From contig JBOZIK010000001.1 of assembly GCA_051453625.1 (NCBI GenBank), positions 11,510,080 to 11,564,762 of the forward strand: 54,683 nt of DNA, read 5' to 3'. The notes beneath the pieces are model-generated. The model saw only the letters and a list, made by a program, of their open reading frames with translations. It was not told the DNA's origin and ran no database searches. The position numbers were made by a program, and so were the translations under genes. This DNA is from Welwitschia mirabilis (lineage: Eukaryota; Gnetophyta; Gnetopsida; Welwitschiales). How positions within the stretch are numbered: the stretch's first letter is position 1; every line of letters starts with the position of its first letter. This document shows positions 10,440-20,890 of this stretch, piece after piece.

Positions 10440-11046
10440 ATAATGTTAAGATTTGCTAAAAATGTTATGTACATTAAAAAATATCACTAATTTTAAGGTA
10501 CTTTTGGTCAAAATTTTGAAAAATGCTAAATAAATTAGGCCTTGCCTCCTTTGTACACTATAGATATCTTCGCAAGATTTCTAAAATGGGTTATAATAAG
10601 CATTTTGAATTTGTATGCAAAAGTTATTGCTAAAATGATAAAGTTATGTTTTTACCCATACTAGATAATTTGACACTTAATTCCTCTAATAGTAATATAG
10701 AGCATTCCATGTTTGTGGATGAGAAACTAGTACTTATAGAACTATGATATTTTTTTTATTTTTAAAACTTAATAGCTAAATAATCCATGTAGACTTAAGT
10801 TTTAAAACTTACAAAATAATGTTCAAATTCATTAAGTTTGTAATATTACTAAAACTTCCTTTTTAGTTGTCATGTAATTGCATTATGCTAAACTAAATGT
10901 CTTAAAAATATAATAGATGACATGCATTTTATGATTAATGTATTGTGCTAGAACTATGCTAACTATAGTATTACTAGAATTACACATAAAATCCAAAGAA
11001 TAATAACAATTTGATGCAATAGTAATAGGTGAAGTAAAGACATTTT
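10440..11046 (-). pseudogene. G1 RNase H and RNase H-integrase linker (decayed)
   Basis: On the minus strand: SPITIASNCYYSLDFMCNSSN, then IVLAQYINHKMHVIYYIFKT and CNYMTTKKEVLVIL. This is the plant gypsy RNase H (usual API...DW..PFE.MCDAS, VLGQ...K..HVIYYASKTL, NY.TTEKELLA). The catalytic Asp in CDAS is Asn here. Downstream, LLLEELSVKL and KEARPNLFS are weak matches to the linker (WMLLLQEFD, YL....P). The right edge at 11046 is the insertion point of Gypsy-C; its other half, the end of RT, resumes at 19166. Confidence 0.82.
11042..11046. repeat. Left target-site duplication of Gypsy-C (ATTTT)
   Basis: ATTTT precedes TGTTGCAATG; CTTTT follows the right LTR at 19166-19170. Four of five bases match. 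Confidence 0.6.
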
Positions 11047-12375
11047 TGTTGCAATGCCAATTTGTAGGAATTTGATAGTGTATTTAGAGTACTTTTGTAG
11101 GACATGTATATAGGTTTGGATGTAATTCTGTTAATTATAGAGAGTTGATAGGATGATAACGAAAACACGTAATTGGAGGCATTTTAGGCATGTTCTGGTA
11201 CTTAGCATGTTGAAGAAATACTAATGATGAAGAAGGCTAATTTACTTTACCTAAGGAGCTTTAGAAGGTTTTCGTATCCACTGTCATTCCCATGATAAAG
11301 GGGACAACAATACTATATTTACCTACTACAATAATGATTTAAACTAAAGCTTGGAGTCAATGAAGTAGCGTTTCAAGAGAGGTGTCATTCCCATTATCAT
11401 TACCATCACATAAGGGACGATGACACATATAGAGCTAACTGTAGGATCGATTGTGGAGGTAGAAGAATATTAATTATTTATTATTAAAGGGAATCATCCC
11501 TAGTGTCATCTCAATGATAGTCAGGATGATAATTATTTTATACAAGAGGGGCTTGTAATGGGGTCATGCACCCCACTTGAGCTGCTAGGATTTTTTCTCC
11601 AACTTCGAGGGTTATGTTTCTAAAACTTTCAATGTAAAACTATAAATAATCCCCTTGTCCTCACTTTAAAATCATATTTTATACCTGATATGCTTTGGAT
11701 GGAATATTGAAGGACAAGAGGTCCATCCAGTAGCTACAGAAAGGGGTTTTCTTAGTGTTAGGCTGAGTCTCTTCCATTGAGGTGCTGTTATCTTATTATA
11801 AGCAGATGTAAAGTTCTTTGAATTAATACAATCACTCTTTTCATTCTAATTCTATGAGTGTCTCTTATGGTTTAAGTTGGTCATAGTTAAGTAACAATTC
11901 TATGATTTATTTAGATCATAAGAGCAACCTTTATTAAGGTTGATCTTGGTTAATATTAGATTTGCATTGCTATTCCATTTCAATTCTATATTTTACTTGG
12001 TTTATCTCATAGTTCACATTGGTTAGGAACTAGTGAGGAACTCTTTTTAATTGACTTGAATTATAGAGAGCTAGTTCTTGTGATAGAAGAACTAGGATCT
12101 AAGTAGAATCTATTTCATTTCCATTTCCATTCATTGCATTTCATCTTCATTCATTTTGCATTGCATTTACTTTATTATTTACTTTCATTTATTAAAAGAT
12201 AAAAGACTAAAAATACCTTTGAAAATTAATTCTCTAACTTTGAGCCTAATGCCTTCGTTGGGATTATGACCTTCGGATGAACTTTAATCTATACTAGTGT
12301 GTGTTTTTTTTCAAGTTATTTGATTTATAGGTTTAACTAAAGGACTTTAAAACTGCATAAATTCACACTGTAACA
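11047..12375 (+). repeat. 5' LTR of Gypsy-C
   Basis: Aligns base for base, with frequent substitutions, to 17881-19165 (11110 corresponds to 17881). By eye identity is roughly 85-90%, mostly transitions. It carries CTATAAATA near 11639 and ends CACTGTAACA just before the primer site. A U5 block (about 11918-11985; AACCTTTATTAAGGTTGATC) resembles 51340-51400 in the family A LTR. Confidence 0.88.
11639..11648 (+). promoter_or_regulatory. TATA box in Gypsy-C 5' LTR
   Basis: ACTATAAATA lies in the middle of the LTR, and the same word is at about 18415 in the 3' LTR. This is the expected position for the promoter that would drive the element transcript. Confidence 0.65.
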
Positions 12376-12378
12376 TTT

Positions 12379-12396
12379 TGGCGCCATTGTCAGGGA
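12379..12396 (+). other. Primer-binding site of Gypsy-C (tRNA-Asp type)
   Basis: TGGCGCCATTGTCAGGGA matches the complement of the plant tRNA-Asp 3' end at 15 of 18 positions, three bases after the LTR end. It is the best-preserved primer site in the window. Confidence 0.9.
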
Positions 12397-13161
12397 AAGC
12401 CGCAAGGAGTTAGTATTGTATTTTTAGCTTAGCTTAAAGTAGATTTATTTTCACAATTTTTGTTTTCAGTAGTTTATAAAGACCCTATCATCCTCCTTGT
12501 CATCTAGACAACATTGGGAATAATAGTTCTGAAAATTTAAATTTATTTTTTATTTTTAATTTTTTTCCTCTACTCATAGTTTAGTAATAAAGGTATTATC
12601 ATCCTATCTGTCATCCACACAACATCTTAGATGATAGTCTTGTTTTTCTAAATTTTAGTAATCTTTCTTTCTGAGTTTTTTGTGAGTTTAGTTTTTTATG
12701 TACTCATTATCTCCCTTATTGTCTCCACGACAAGGTGGATGATGACAGTTGCTTTTGATTTTGGTTTTTTGTTTATGATCTCTGCATGTAGGGATATAGT
12801 GAATTCTAGCAAAAAGATGAAATATTAACAGAAGTGAAACTTGATTGAAGAAAAGTATTAGCACAAGATCATTCGAGTTCAAGAAAAATCTAGGTACACA
12901 CATCACAAGTATGCAAGTTCCAAGAATTTTTTTTTTAAAATTAAAGAACTAGATTTTCATTTCTCTCTATAGTCATTCTATTATTTATTTTCATGATAGT
13001 TAAAATAGATAGCCATTACACATATTTTGAGTGTTAAGAACTAGCAATCTCAACAAAATGATGAAACATTCAAGAGAGGAAAAATTGATCTTCATTGTAT
13101 ACTTATCTTCCTTACCATCTTCAATTAAAGTTCTCTTATTCCATTCTTCTCACTTGCTTCA
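12397..13161 (+). other. Gypsy-C leader, no gene seen
   Basis: Untranslated leader between primer site and first gag-like frame. It contains words such as CATCCTCCTTGTCATC (about 12490) and CATCCTATCTGTCATC (about 12600), like the CATCC/GTC-rich words of the family A LTR and leader. No conserved protein is visible. Confidence 0.5.
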
Positions 13162-14160
13162 ATGAATAGTAATAGAAGGATCATTGTGGAACTTCTTTTT
13201 GAAAGGAGAAAAAACTTGCAAAACACTAAGGAAAATGGTAAGAAAACACTTCGAGAAATTTTTATTGAAAGAGGGAGACCATCATAGAATAATGTTGAAA
13301 ATAGAAATTAGACCCCTTCTTCTTTTCAATCTTCTTATTTTTTCTTCTCTTCTTTTCAAACCTCATATAAACATGATGATGAAGATTCTCCATAATTTAG
13401 GATTCCACCTCATTTAGATAAACCTTTTACAATCATTTTTATCAATCCCAATCATCTTCCATGCATTACTACAAAGAAGAACCATCTTCTGTCAACTACT
13501 ATGAAGAAGAAAAAGATCCATTAAAAGAAATGATTAATGAAATAAATAAGAACCAAGAAAACACTAATAAGAACTTAGAAAAATTAGTTAAACTCTTGCA
13601 ACAATTACTCTTACATATTTAAGAATCTTTTACAACTCAACATCCTCTCAACTATCCTCCTTCATCCTATCTTGAGAAAAATGAAGAAAACTTAGAAACA
13701 AATGATGATGATTCTTTCTTTTAATTTGAATATGAAATTTTGGATCCAACTTCAACATCCTACTCTTTAGGAGATGAGCAAAGAAAAGTTAATAATAACT
13801 TAACCCAATCTTTCAACAATTAGGACAAGGATGAACATTTAATACATGTTGATTGGGATGAGAAATCCATTCATGAATAATTTGAGAATTTTTCAATCAA
13901 TAATGAAGATGATGCTTTTTTTGTTAATAATATTTTTGCTGAATTTAATAATTTAGAGAATGAATGCACTATTCAACATACAAAAGGAGATGTAGTCACC
14001 AATAATAATTAGAATAGTGAAGTAATAATCCAAAAAAAAAAAAATGATAAAGACAATAGTGAAGAAACTAAATACAATGAAGGACCCCTAAAGATTCATT
14101 CAAATTTCATAGAGGATAGACTTGTTCTTTCTATTGATACTTCTACATACTTTCACTTAT
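13162..14160 (+). pseudogene. Gypsy-C partial gag-like region (decayed)
   Basis: A frame opens with MNSNRRIIVELLFERRKN and KTLREIFIERGRPS, then stops. After a frameshift, another frame from about 13455 reads SSMHYYKEEPSSVNYYEEEK, KEMINEINKNQENTNKNLEK, LVKLLQQLL, then an acidic, Asn-rich tail with several stops. The NQENTNKNLEKLVKLLQQ segment lines up with the family A linker TQEKTNANIKNLVNILQQ (about 54005-54070). The central gag core (LRDK.KLWL) and a zinc knuckle, both present in family A, were not found. I infer a gag with an internal deletion. It may never have been an independent protein. Confidence 0.6.
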
Positions 14161-15456
14161 GCTTTCATGTACAAATTAAAATCATATCCTTCCCTTCACT
14201 CCTCCTTACACTTCTACTTCCACCTTCATGTTACGTCATGACCTTGATAATGATAACCTTTCTCCATCTCTTCCAATTACATCTTCATATAATTCTCAAG
14301 GCCATGTTCCTTTCCTTGACTCTTATAACATCCATCATTTCAAAGAGTCTATTTCTCCTATTTCTTAATCTCTTTCTTTTAAATATTCATGTAATCCTCA
14401 AAGCAAGAATCTTCCTTTTCTATCAAGTCCACTTTATTAGGTGCTTTTAATGATTATTATTTTCAAAAGTTTAACTTGAAATATCTTGGAATTTTAAATT
14501 GGAGTAAGCCTTAGCTTCTTAATGATAACCCATGCTTAGAGTTAAATCTTAAGAAGCCTTTTAATCTTATTCAACATTCTAAAAAGATCTTAAAAACTTT
14601 TTGGCTCCATTCTTTGAGTAGTACCTTGAATGAATTATATAATGATACTCATGCTTTACATTTTTTTCATAAGAGATTATTTGTCAATGCAGTTTATCAC
14701 TTTTTTATCTCTTATTTAGATTTTGAAAATTGTGCTATCAAAGTTTTATCATTTTTCTTTATTTATTTCCAATTGATTTTACTTCATAATGATTGCATAC
14801 CTTTTATGCTTTATCAATTGATTTCTATCTGGTCTAGCCCTTATTTTCCCAAAAAATACAATACCTGAGTGCACTTTTTAATAAGTAGTTGAACTTCTCA
14901 ATGATTAGGTCCTTATCTTTTAGCAAAAATACATCTTTAAATGGTCTGTTAAAACTTTCAACCCAAACACTTGGGAAATTTAGAAGTTAATAGATAAAAG
15001 ATTGAACATCATTAAAATATTTATTGATTAATTTTAAATATGACAGCATCCCTTGTGTGGAATTTTCCTCCTGCCATTATCTAAATTTTTCCTTAGATGA
15101 TTCTTTTAATAAATGTCATACTATCACTTAAATATCTTTTACTTCACTAATCATTTACTTTATGAAGTTATCATAATTCGTAAATATTTTACTTGGGCAT
15201 TTTAAATGATAAGATTGGCTTCATCCAATCTTCAGACATTATTATGTATATGAACTTCATTTTAAAGGAAGATGCCTTGGTTCTTTTGTTTTCTTTTAAT
15301 GATGTGAGTAATTAGTTATTCTAGCACGTTCTTCCTTGTTATTTATCTCCTTCCTTCATTTTATCCTTATGAGTATTTTGTCATGTGGAATTTATTTATA
15401 ATTTAAATAAATAACTAAATACAATCATGCTCTTTCATGTTATATCTTAAAACATG
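14161..15456 (+). other. Gypsy-C internal region, unrecognised
   Basis: A very AT-rich stretch with short broken frames in all phases, including some rich in Phe, Leu and Ile. I see no RT, RNase H, integrase or protease motif on either strand. Confidence 0.5.
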
Positions 15457-15676
15457 GCCCCTATGATGTCCTACCGCAAGCGCAGTAGGGAAAATATTTC
15501 CAAAAGAAGCCTTTGGTAGTGCAATATGGTAGCCGTGGGAACTTCACTAAGGTGTTAGTTGGCCATGCTATGTGGGTCCTTACTCCTCTGATAGTCGTTT
15601 CCCTCATCTCATCATGGTAGAATACAATTGCACTTAGAGGCTACGAGATCAGTGATGTCCTTGGTGTCATTAGAGG
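15457..15676. other. GC-richer island inside Gypsy-C
   Basis: About 220 bp noticeably richer in G and C than the surrounding sequence. One plus frame, from near 15475, reads KKPLVVQYGSRGNF, KVLVGHAMWVLTPLIVVSLI and ALRGYEISDVLGVIRGIDYF with a single stop. I do not recognise the protein. It could be captured host sequence or a better-preserved part of the element. Confidence 0.5.
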
Positions 15677-17046
15677 CATTGATTATTTTCTAGACTTATT
15701 TTTTCTTATTTATAGTACTTCCATATGATTACTTTACTTTTTTGGATTCTAGTGTTGTTTTTGAGATAATAGCTTATAATTTCCTATTTTAATAGATTTT
15801 TATCTTATTATTCATTTTTTTATAACATTAGACGTGCTTGACATTATTATAATCATTACCTATTCGAGTTGAACTTTATAAATTTTTACATTATGTCATG
15901 CATCATTATCAGTTAATTTTATGATTGTTGTCAAGGGGCTTTGCTAGGGTGGAATTTTAGGTAGATAAGCAATCTTCTTCATGTTCCTAGTTGTCCATTT
16001 TTCTTATGTTTTTCTTAGTTGTTTTGTTTGGGGTTTTCAAAGTCATTATAGTATCTTTTTCCATATTATAATTAGGACTTAATCATTTGATAGCTTTCTA
16101 GTTGTCTTTCTATTTTTCCTCATAAGTCTTCTTTATAAGGGTTGTTGTTTTTCTTTTAAGAACTTTATTTTGATGCCTTCCTTTTACTTTGATTGATGTG
16201 TTCCTTTTCTTTTATGATAATGTTTTTCTATTTGGTTTTTAGTTTTGCATACATCCACTTACTGATCTTGAGTCCTCATAGAGTTTGAAATACATTTGTG
16301 GAATACTTCTAAGCCTTGCCTTCATCTACTTAATGCATTCTTATTTCTCATAAGCCTCTTTTACCATGGTCATGTTTTTCTAGATATTTCTTCACTTTTT
16401 ATCATCTTTCTATTTTTCTTTTGCTTTTATACTACTTACTTGCTATTAAACTCTTTTATATTTTTCTTGATCTATCCAAACATCTCATTTGAACACTATT
16501 GTCTTATGTCTATTATTCTCATAATAGATATGACGATAGTCATCCTTTTTACTTTATATAATTGAGGATGTCTTGCTTTTCTTATGGGAGGAGGAGGGGT
16601 GCAGAACACCTCTCCAATCTTTCTTATGTGATATTATGCAAAAATCTATAATTTTTAAATTTTAAAGAATCACTTTGAGCTTTCATGATACATATTTATG
16701 AATGAGTTGTTTTGATATTATTTCATGTTACTTGAATACATTTCATGGAATTTATTTAGCAGGAGCATCATAGAATAATCATTAATCTTCTAAACATCTA
16801 TGTTTTAGATCATCTAAAAGATAATAATGCCATGATTACTCTTTTATCTTGACCTTGTTGATAACATTAATGAAATTTTCATGCATCATTCTTTGAGATT
16901 ATTGCTGCTTAAGCTTCGACATCAGTTTCAACATTATTTTCTTGATTTATGCATATACATTATCATTTTCTAGACTATAATTTGTACATTCTATGATTTG
17001 TTTATGTGTATGACATTTATTTGGTCTATTGTGATGTATTTAAGTA
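15677..17046 (+). other. Gypsy-C 3' internal region with purine tract and hairpin
   Basis: No gene seen. At 16561-16600, ATTGAGGATG followed by GGGAGGAGGAGGGG resembles the ATTGAGGACAATG...GGGGGAGG block that follows the coding region in many plant Athila/Tat-type elements. At 16593-16615 the tract forms a 9-bp stem (GGAGGGGTG with CACCTCTCC, loop CAGAA). It is some 1.2 kb upstream of the 3' LTR, so it is not the terminal polypurine tract. Confidence 0.5.
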
Positions 17047-17880
17047 NNNNNNNNNNNNNNNNNNNNNNNNNNNNNNNNNNNNNNNNNNNNNNNNNNNNNN
17101 NNNNNNNNNNNNNNNNNNNNNNNNNNNNNNNNNNNNNNNNNNNNNNNNNNNNNNNNNNNNNNNNNNNNNNNNNNNNNNNNNNNNNNNNNNNNNNNNNNNN
17201 NNNNNNNNNNNNNNNNNNNNNNNNNNNNNNNNNNNNNNNNNNNNNNNNNNNNNNNNNNNNNNNNNNNNNNNNNNNNNNNNNNNNNNNNNNNNNNNNNNNN
17301 NNNNNNNNNNNNNNNNNNNNNNNNNNNNNNNNNNNNNNNNNNNNNNNNNNNNNNNNNNNNNNNNNNNNNNNNNNNNNNNNNNNNNNNNNNNNNNNNNNNN
17401 NNNNNNNNNNNNNNNNNNNNNNNNNNNNNNNNNNNNNNNNNNNNNNNNNNNNNNNNNNNNNNNNNNNNNNNNNNNNNNNNNNNNNNNNNNNNNNNNNNNN
17501 NNNNNNNNNNNNNNNNNNNNNNNNNNNNNNNNNNNNNNNNNNNNNNNNNNNNNNNNNNNNNNNNNNNNNNNNNNNNNNNNNNNNNNNNNNNNNNNNNNNN
17601 NNNNNNNNNNNNNNNNNNNNNNNNNNNNNNNNNNNNNNNNNNNNNNNNNNNNNNNNNNNNNNNNNNNNNNNNNNNNNNNNNNNNNNNNNNNNNNNNNNNN
17701 NNNNNNNNNNNNNNNNNNNNNNNNNNNNNNNNNNNNNNNNNNNNNNNNNNNNNNNNNNNNNNNNNNNNNNNNNNNNNNNNNNNNNNNNNNNNNNNNNNNN
17801 NNNNNNNNNNNNNNNNNNNNNNNNNNNNNNNNNNNNNNNNNNNNNNNNNNNNNNNNNNNNNNNNNNNNNNNNNNNNNNNN
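17047..17880. other. Assembly gap (834 N) in Gypsy-C
   Basis: The N run hides the 3' end of the internal region and about the first 63 bp of the 3' LTR. Confidence 0.99.
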
Positions 17881-19165
17881 ATAGGTTTGGATGTAATTAT
17901 ACTAATTATGGAGAGTCAATAGGATAATCACGGAAACACATGATTCTTAGCATAATTGAAGGCATTTCAAGCATGTTTTGATACTTAGCATGTTGAAGAG
18001 AGACTAATGATGAAGAAGGCTGATTTGCTTTACCTAAAAAGCTTTGGAAGGGTGTCGTCCCCACTATCATCCCCATAATAAAGGGGACAACAACACTATA
18101 TTTACCTACTACAATAATGATTTGGACTAGAGCTTGGAGTCAACAAAGCAGCTTTTCAGGAGAGGTGTCATCTCCATTATCATCCAAATAACATAAGGAA
18201 TGATGATATATATAGAGCTAACTATGGGGCTGATTACAGAGTTGGAAGAATATTACTTATTTATTGTTAAAGGGCATTATTCCTAGTGTCATCTCCATGA
18301 TAGTCAGGATGACAACTATTTTATACAAGTGGGGTTAAATTATCTTGTAATGGTTCATGCACCCCATTTGGGCTACTAGGGTTAGGGTTACATTTCTAGA
18401 ACTTTCAATGTAAAACTATAAATACCGCCCTTATCCTTACTTCCAAACCATCTTTTGTACTTGATATGCTTGTAACAGAAGATTGAAGGATAAGAGGTCC
18501 ATCCAGTAGCTACAGAAAGGGATTTCTTTGGTGTTAAGCTCAGTCTCTTCCATTGAAGTGCTATTATTCTATTATAAGTGGATGTAAAGTTCTTTGAATT
18601 AATACAATTACTCTTTTCATTCCAATTCTATGAATGTCCCTTATAATTTAAGTTAGTCATAGTTAAGTAATGGTTCTGTGGTTTATTTAGATCATAAGGG
18701 CAACCTTTGTTAAGATTGAACTTGGTTAATATTATATTTACACTGCTATTCCATTTCAATTCCATATTGCATATTGCATATTTTACTTGGTTTACCTCAT
18801 AATTCACATTGGTTAGTAACTAGTGAGGAACTCTTCTTAATTGACTTGAATTATAGAGAGCTAATTCTTATGATAGAAGAAATAGGATCGAAGTAGAATC
18901 CATTTCATTTCCATTTCCATTCACTAAATTTCATCTCCATTAATTTTTTATTGCATTTACTTTATTATTTACTTTTAGTTATTAAAATATAAAAGACTAA
19001 AAATACCTTTGGAAATCAATTCTCTAACTCTATGCCTAGTGCCTTCATTGGAATTACGACACTTAGGTGAACTCTCGTCTATACTAGTGTGTGTCTTTCT
19101 AAAAGTTATTTGATTTATAGGTTTACCTAAAGGACTTCAATATTGTATAAATTCACATAACAACA
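17881..19165 (+). repeat. 3' LTR of Gypsy-C (start hidden by gap)
   Basis: Direct repeat of 11110-12375. It keeps CTATAAATA near 18416 and ends CATAACAACA at 19165. The next base continues G1 reverse transcriptase on the minus strand, which fixes the boundary. Confidence 0.88.
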
Positions 19166-20230
19166 CTTTTCTTTCAAAACCTTAAAAGCTTTCTCATAGG
19201 CATAACTCCATGTAAATGATTCTATCACTTTTTAACTATTTATAAAAGGGCTTTACAATGAATAATTGATAGTATCTAGCATGTCCTAGAAAATCTCTTA
19301 ATGTTTTAACATTTATTAGTATTGATAATAATGTGATAAATTAAAGTTTCTTAGGATTGATAGTTATTTTGATTTACAACACAACATGTTCTAAAACAAT
19401 TCCACTTTTAACCATGAAGTGAATTTTTTTCCCAACTTAGTTTTAAATCCTTTTTGATAACTCATGATTAAAGTTTGAATTTATTCTAGAGTTTAATCAA
19501 AGAGATCATTCTATACTAAAATTCATTAATATAAATTTCTATGAATTCTTGTAGCATATTAGAAAAGATTAACATCATGGATTTTTGAAAAGTAGGAAGT
19601 GCATTACATAATCAAAAAGTGAATTCTTTAGTAGGTAAAAGTTTTAAATAATGAAGTAAATGTTTTTTGTTAATAATATTCAAGTGTTATGACAATTTAA
19701 TTGTAATCACTAAATCCATCTAGGAAGCAATAATATTCATGTTCTAAAATTTTGTGACGATTTGATTAATGTATAATATGGAAAAGTGGTTTTTATTGTA
19801 TGTTTGTTTAGTTTTCTAAAACTAATACAAACTTACAATTTACCATTCTTATTGAGTACTACTATAATTGGGCTTATCTAATCATTATCTAATATATGAT
19901 ATATAATACATTATTTTCATAATTTATGGACCTCATTCTTCACTAACTTTCATAATGTAGGGTTTAATTATTGAATGGGGTTGCATAACTAGTTTTATTT
20001 TTCTTAAAAAAAAATAAATATTGTACATCATTGAGGTTGATGAAATTTCTTTTCTTTTTGAATATCTTTATGTGACCATAAACAATCTCCTTCATTTTGC
20101 TTAAGCATTGGACTTAATTATTTCTTGTGTTTAGGATTTAGATCATTGCTAATGATTAGTGACTTATTTTTTCCTACATCTATAAAAATGTACTTTAAGT
20201 GGATAGTAGATCCTAATTTAAGTGGATAGT
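19166..20230 (-). pseudogene. G1 reverse transcriptase (decayed, split by Gypsy-C)
   Basis: On the minus strand in order: HLKYIFIDVGKNKSLIISND (spacer, about 20170), SHKDIQ, VKNEVHKL, VVLNKNGKL.VCISFRKLNK, YYCFLDGFSDYN, FTF.LCNALPTFQKSMM, IFSNMLQEFIEIYINEF, LSWEK.SLHG and AFKVLKEK at the break. These are decayed plant gypsy RT blocks (HLKYAFLG, VVPKKGG.RVC.DFR.LN, FLDGYSGYNQI, MPFGLCNAPATFQRCM, IF.D..E..IEVFMDDF, NWEKCHFM, AFE.LKK.L). The YMDD-type box reads YINE, so both catalytic Asp are lost. The frame is broken by several stops and shifts. The missing continuation is at 11046 and below. Confidence 0.88.
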
Positions 20231-20238
20231 AGATCCTT
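20195..20238. repeat. 22-bp tandem duplication in G1
   Basis: TTTAAGTGGATAGTAGATCC occurs at 20195 and again at 20217, a two-unit tandem repeat in the protease-RT spacer. Confidence 0.9.
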
Positions 20239-20559
20239 AAGTTCTAATATTTCTTAAAATCCATTTTTTATGATGATGTTCTGATTGCTCTTTGGTCTAA
20301 AACATATTGATTCTTTAATTTTTGTGGCTTTCTCATGTTTATCATCTATGTCTAAAAGGTTTTCACACTTATTTTTAAATAATAATTGAAGGTGATATTT
20401 AATAAGAATGTATTTGGAAGCTATATCAACAAATTTTAATTCCTCTATCTGTTGTCCTTCTTCTTTACATTTAGAATGATTGAAAATATTCATATTTATC
20501 TTTAGATTTATAAATGTAAATTGTATAATCTAGTGCAGCAATATGGTATAACATTTGTC

Positions 20560-20890
20560 ATTGTGAATCAAGGTTTGTAAAAAATAATTAAAAAAAACTT
20601 CTTAGTAATATCCATGATTATAAAATCTATAGGGTATAATACTTAGGCTACTTAAACTAATATACTTTCAGTGATCCTTTTTGGATTTATAGTAGAATCA
20701 TTTTCTAATGAGAAAGTCATTTTGATTTTAGAAAATTCTATTAAACTCAAATTATTTCATAAATAAGTAGGTACAATATTAATACTTGCACCTAAATCCA
20801 ACAAGGCATGAGAAGTTCTCTTTTCATTAATAATTACTAAAATTATTGGTAATTTAGAATCCTTTGTATGTAGGTTAAATATTATTTTTC
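20560..20890 (-). pseudogene. G1 protease (decayed)
   Basis: On the minus strand: SKLPIILVIINEKRTSHALL, then DLGASINIVPTYL (20787-20798 encodes the DLGA turn), then NLSLIEFSKIKMTFSLEND, PKRITESILV and VLYPIDFIIMDI. This is the plant gypsy retropepsin, usual pattern ALLDLGASVNLLPY...LADRS..P.G..EDVLV.V..F.FPVDFIVLD. The catalytic Asp is intact, but a stop follows TYL. Confidence 0.85.

Larger units (their letters stand above)
4931..10440 (-). mobile_element. Copia-1, decayed Ty1/copia element inserted in G1
   Basis: On the minus strand, from right to left: gag (10338-9540), protease (about 9290-9170), integrase (about 8860-7700), RT (about 7600-6130, with gap 6673-7177) and RNase H (about 6130-5570). 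This is copia order, with integrase before RT. It lies exactly between the G1 RNase H and G1 integrase. A purine-rich tract on the minus strand at about 5484-5497, followed by TGTATTACTAAG, may mark the PPT and start of a 3' LTR. A matching 5' LTR was not found; only about 100 bp separate the gag start from G1 sequence. End coordinates are estimates. Confidence 0.75.
11047..19165 (+). mobile_element. Gypsy-C, non-autonomous gypsy-type LTR element inserted in G1
   Basis: A plus-strand element with two direct LTRs of about 1.3 kb (11047-12375 and about 17818-19165), a well-kept tRNA-Asp primer site, a short decayed gag-like region and about 3.5 kb with no recognisable RT, RNase H or integrase. 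Its termini read TGTTG...TAACA/CAACA, and an imperfect 5-bp duplication flanks it. It sits precisely between the end of G1 RT (19166) and G1 RNase H (11046). LTR ends, U5, PBS and a gag linker motif are shared with family A, so it is probably a large derivative that used enzymes of an A-like element. A gap (17047-17880) could hide more, but not a full pol. Confidence 0.83.

Noticed and set aside
11079-11100. TGTATTTAGAGTACTTTTG as the start of the Gypsy-C LTR
   Set aside because: It would leave about 30 unexplained bases before the G1 RNase H; starting at 11047 gives TGTTG...CAACA termini and a near-match target duplication.
16296-16565. Hydrophobic plus-strand frame that could suggest a membrane protein
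   Set aside because: T-rich sequence gives Phe, Leu and Ile codons by chance; there is no conserved motif and it lies inside Gypsy-C next to the purine tract.
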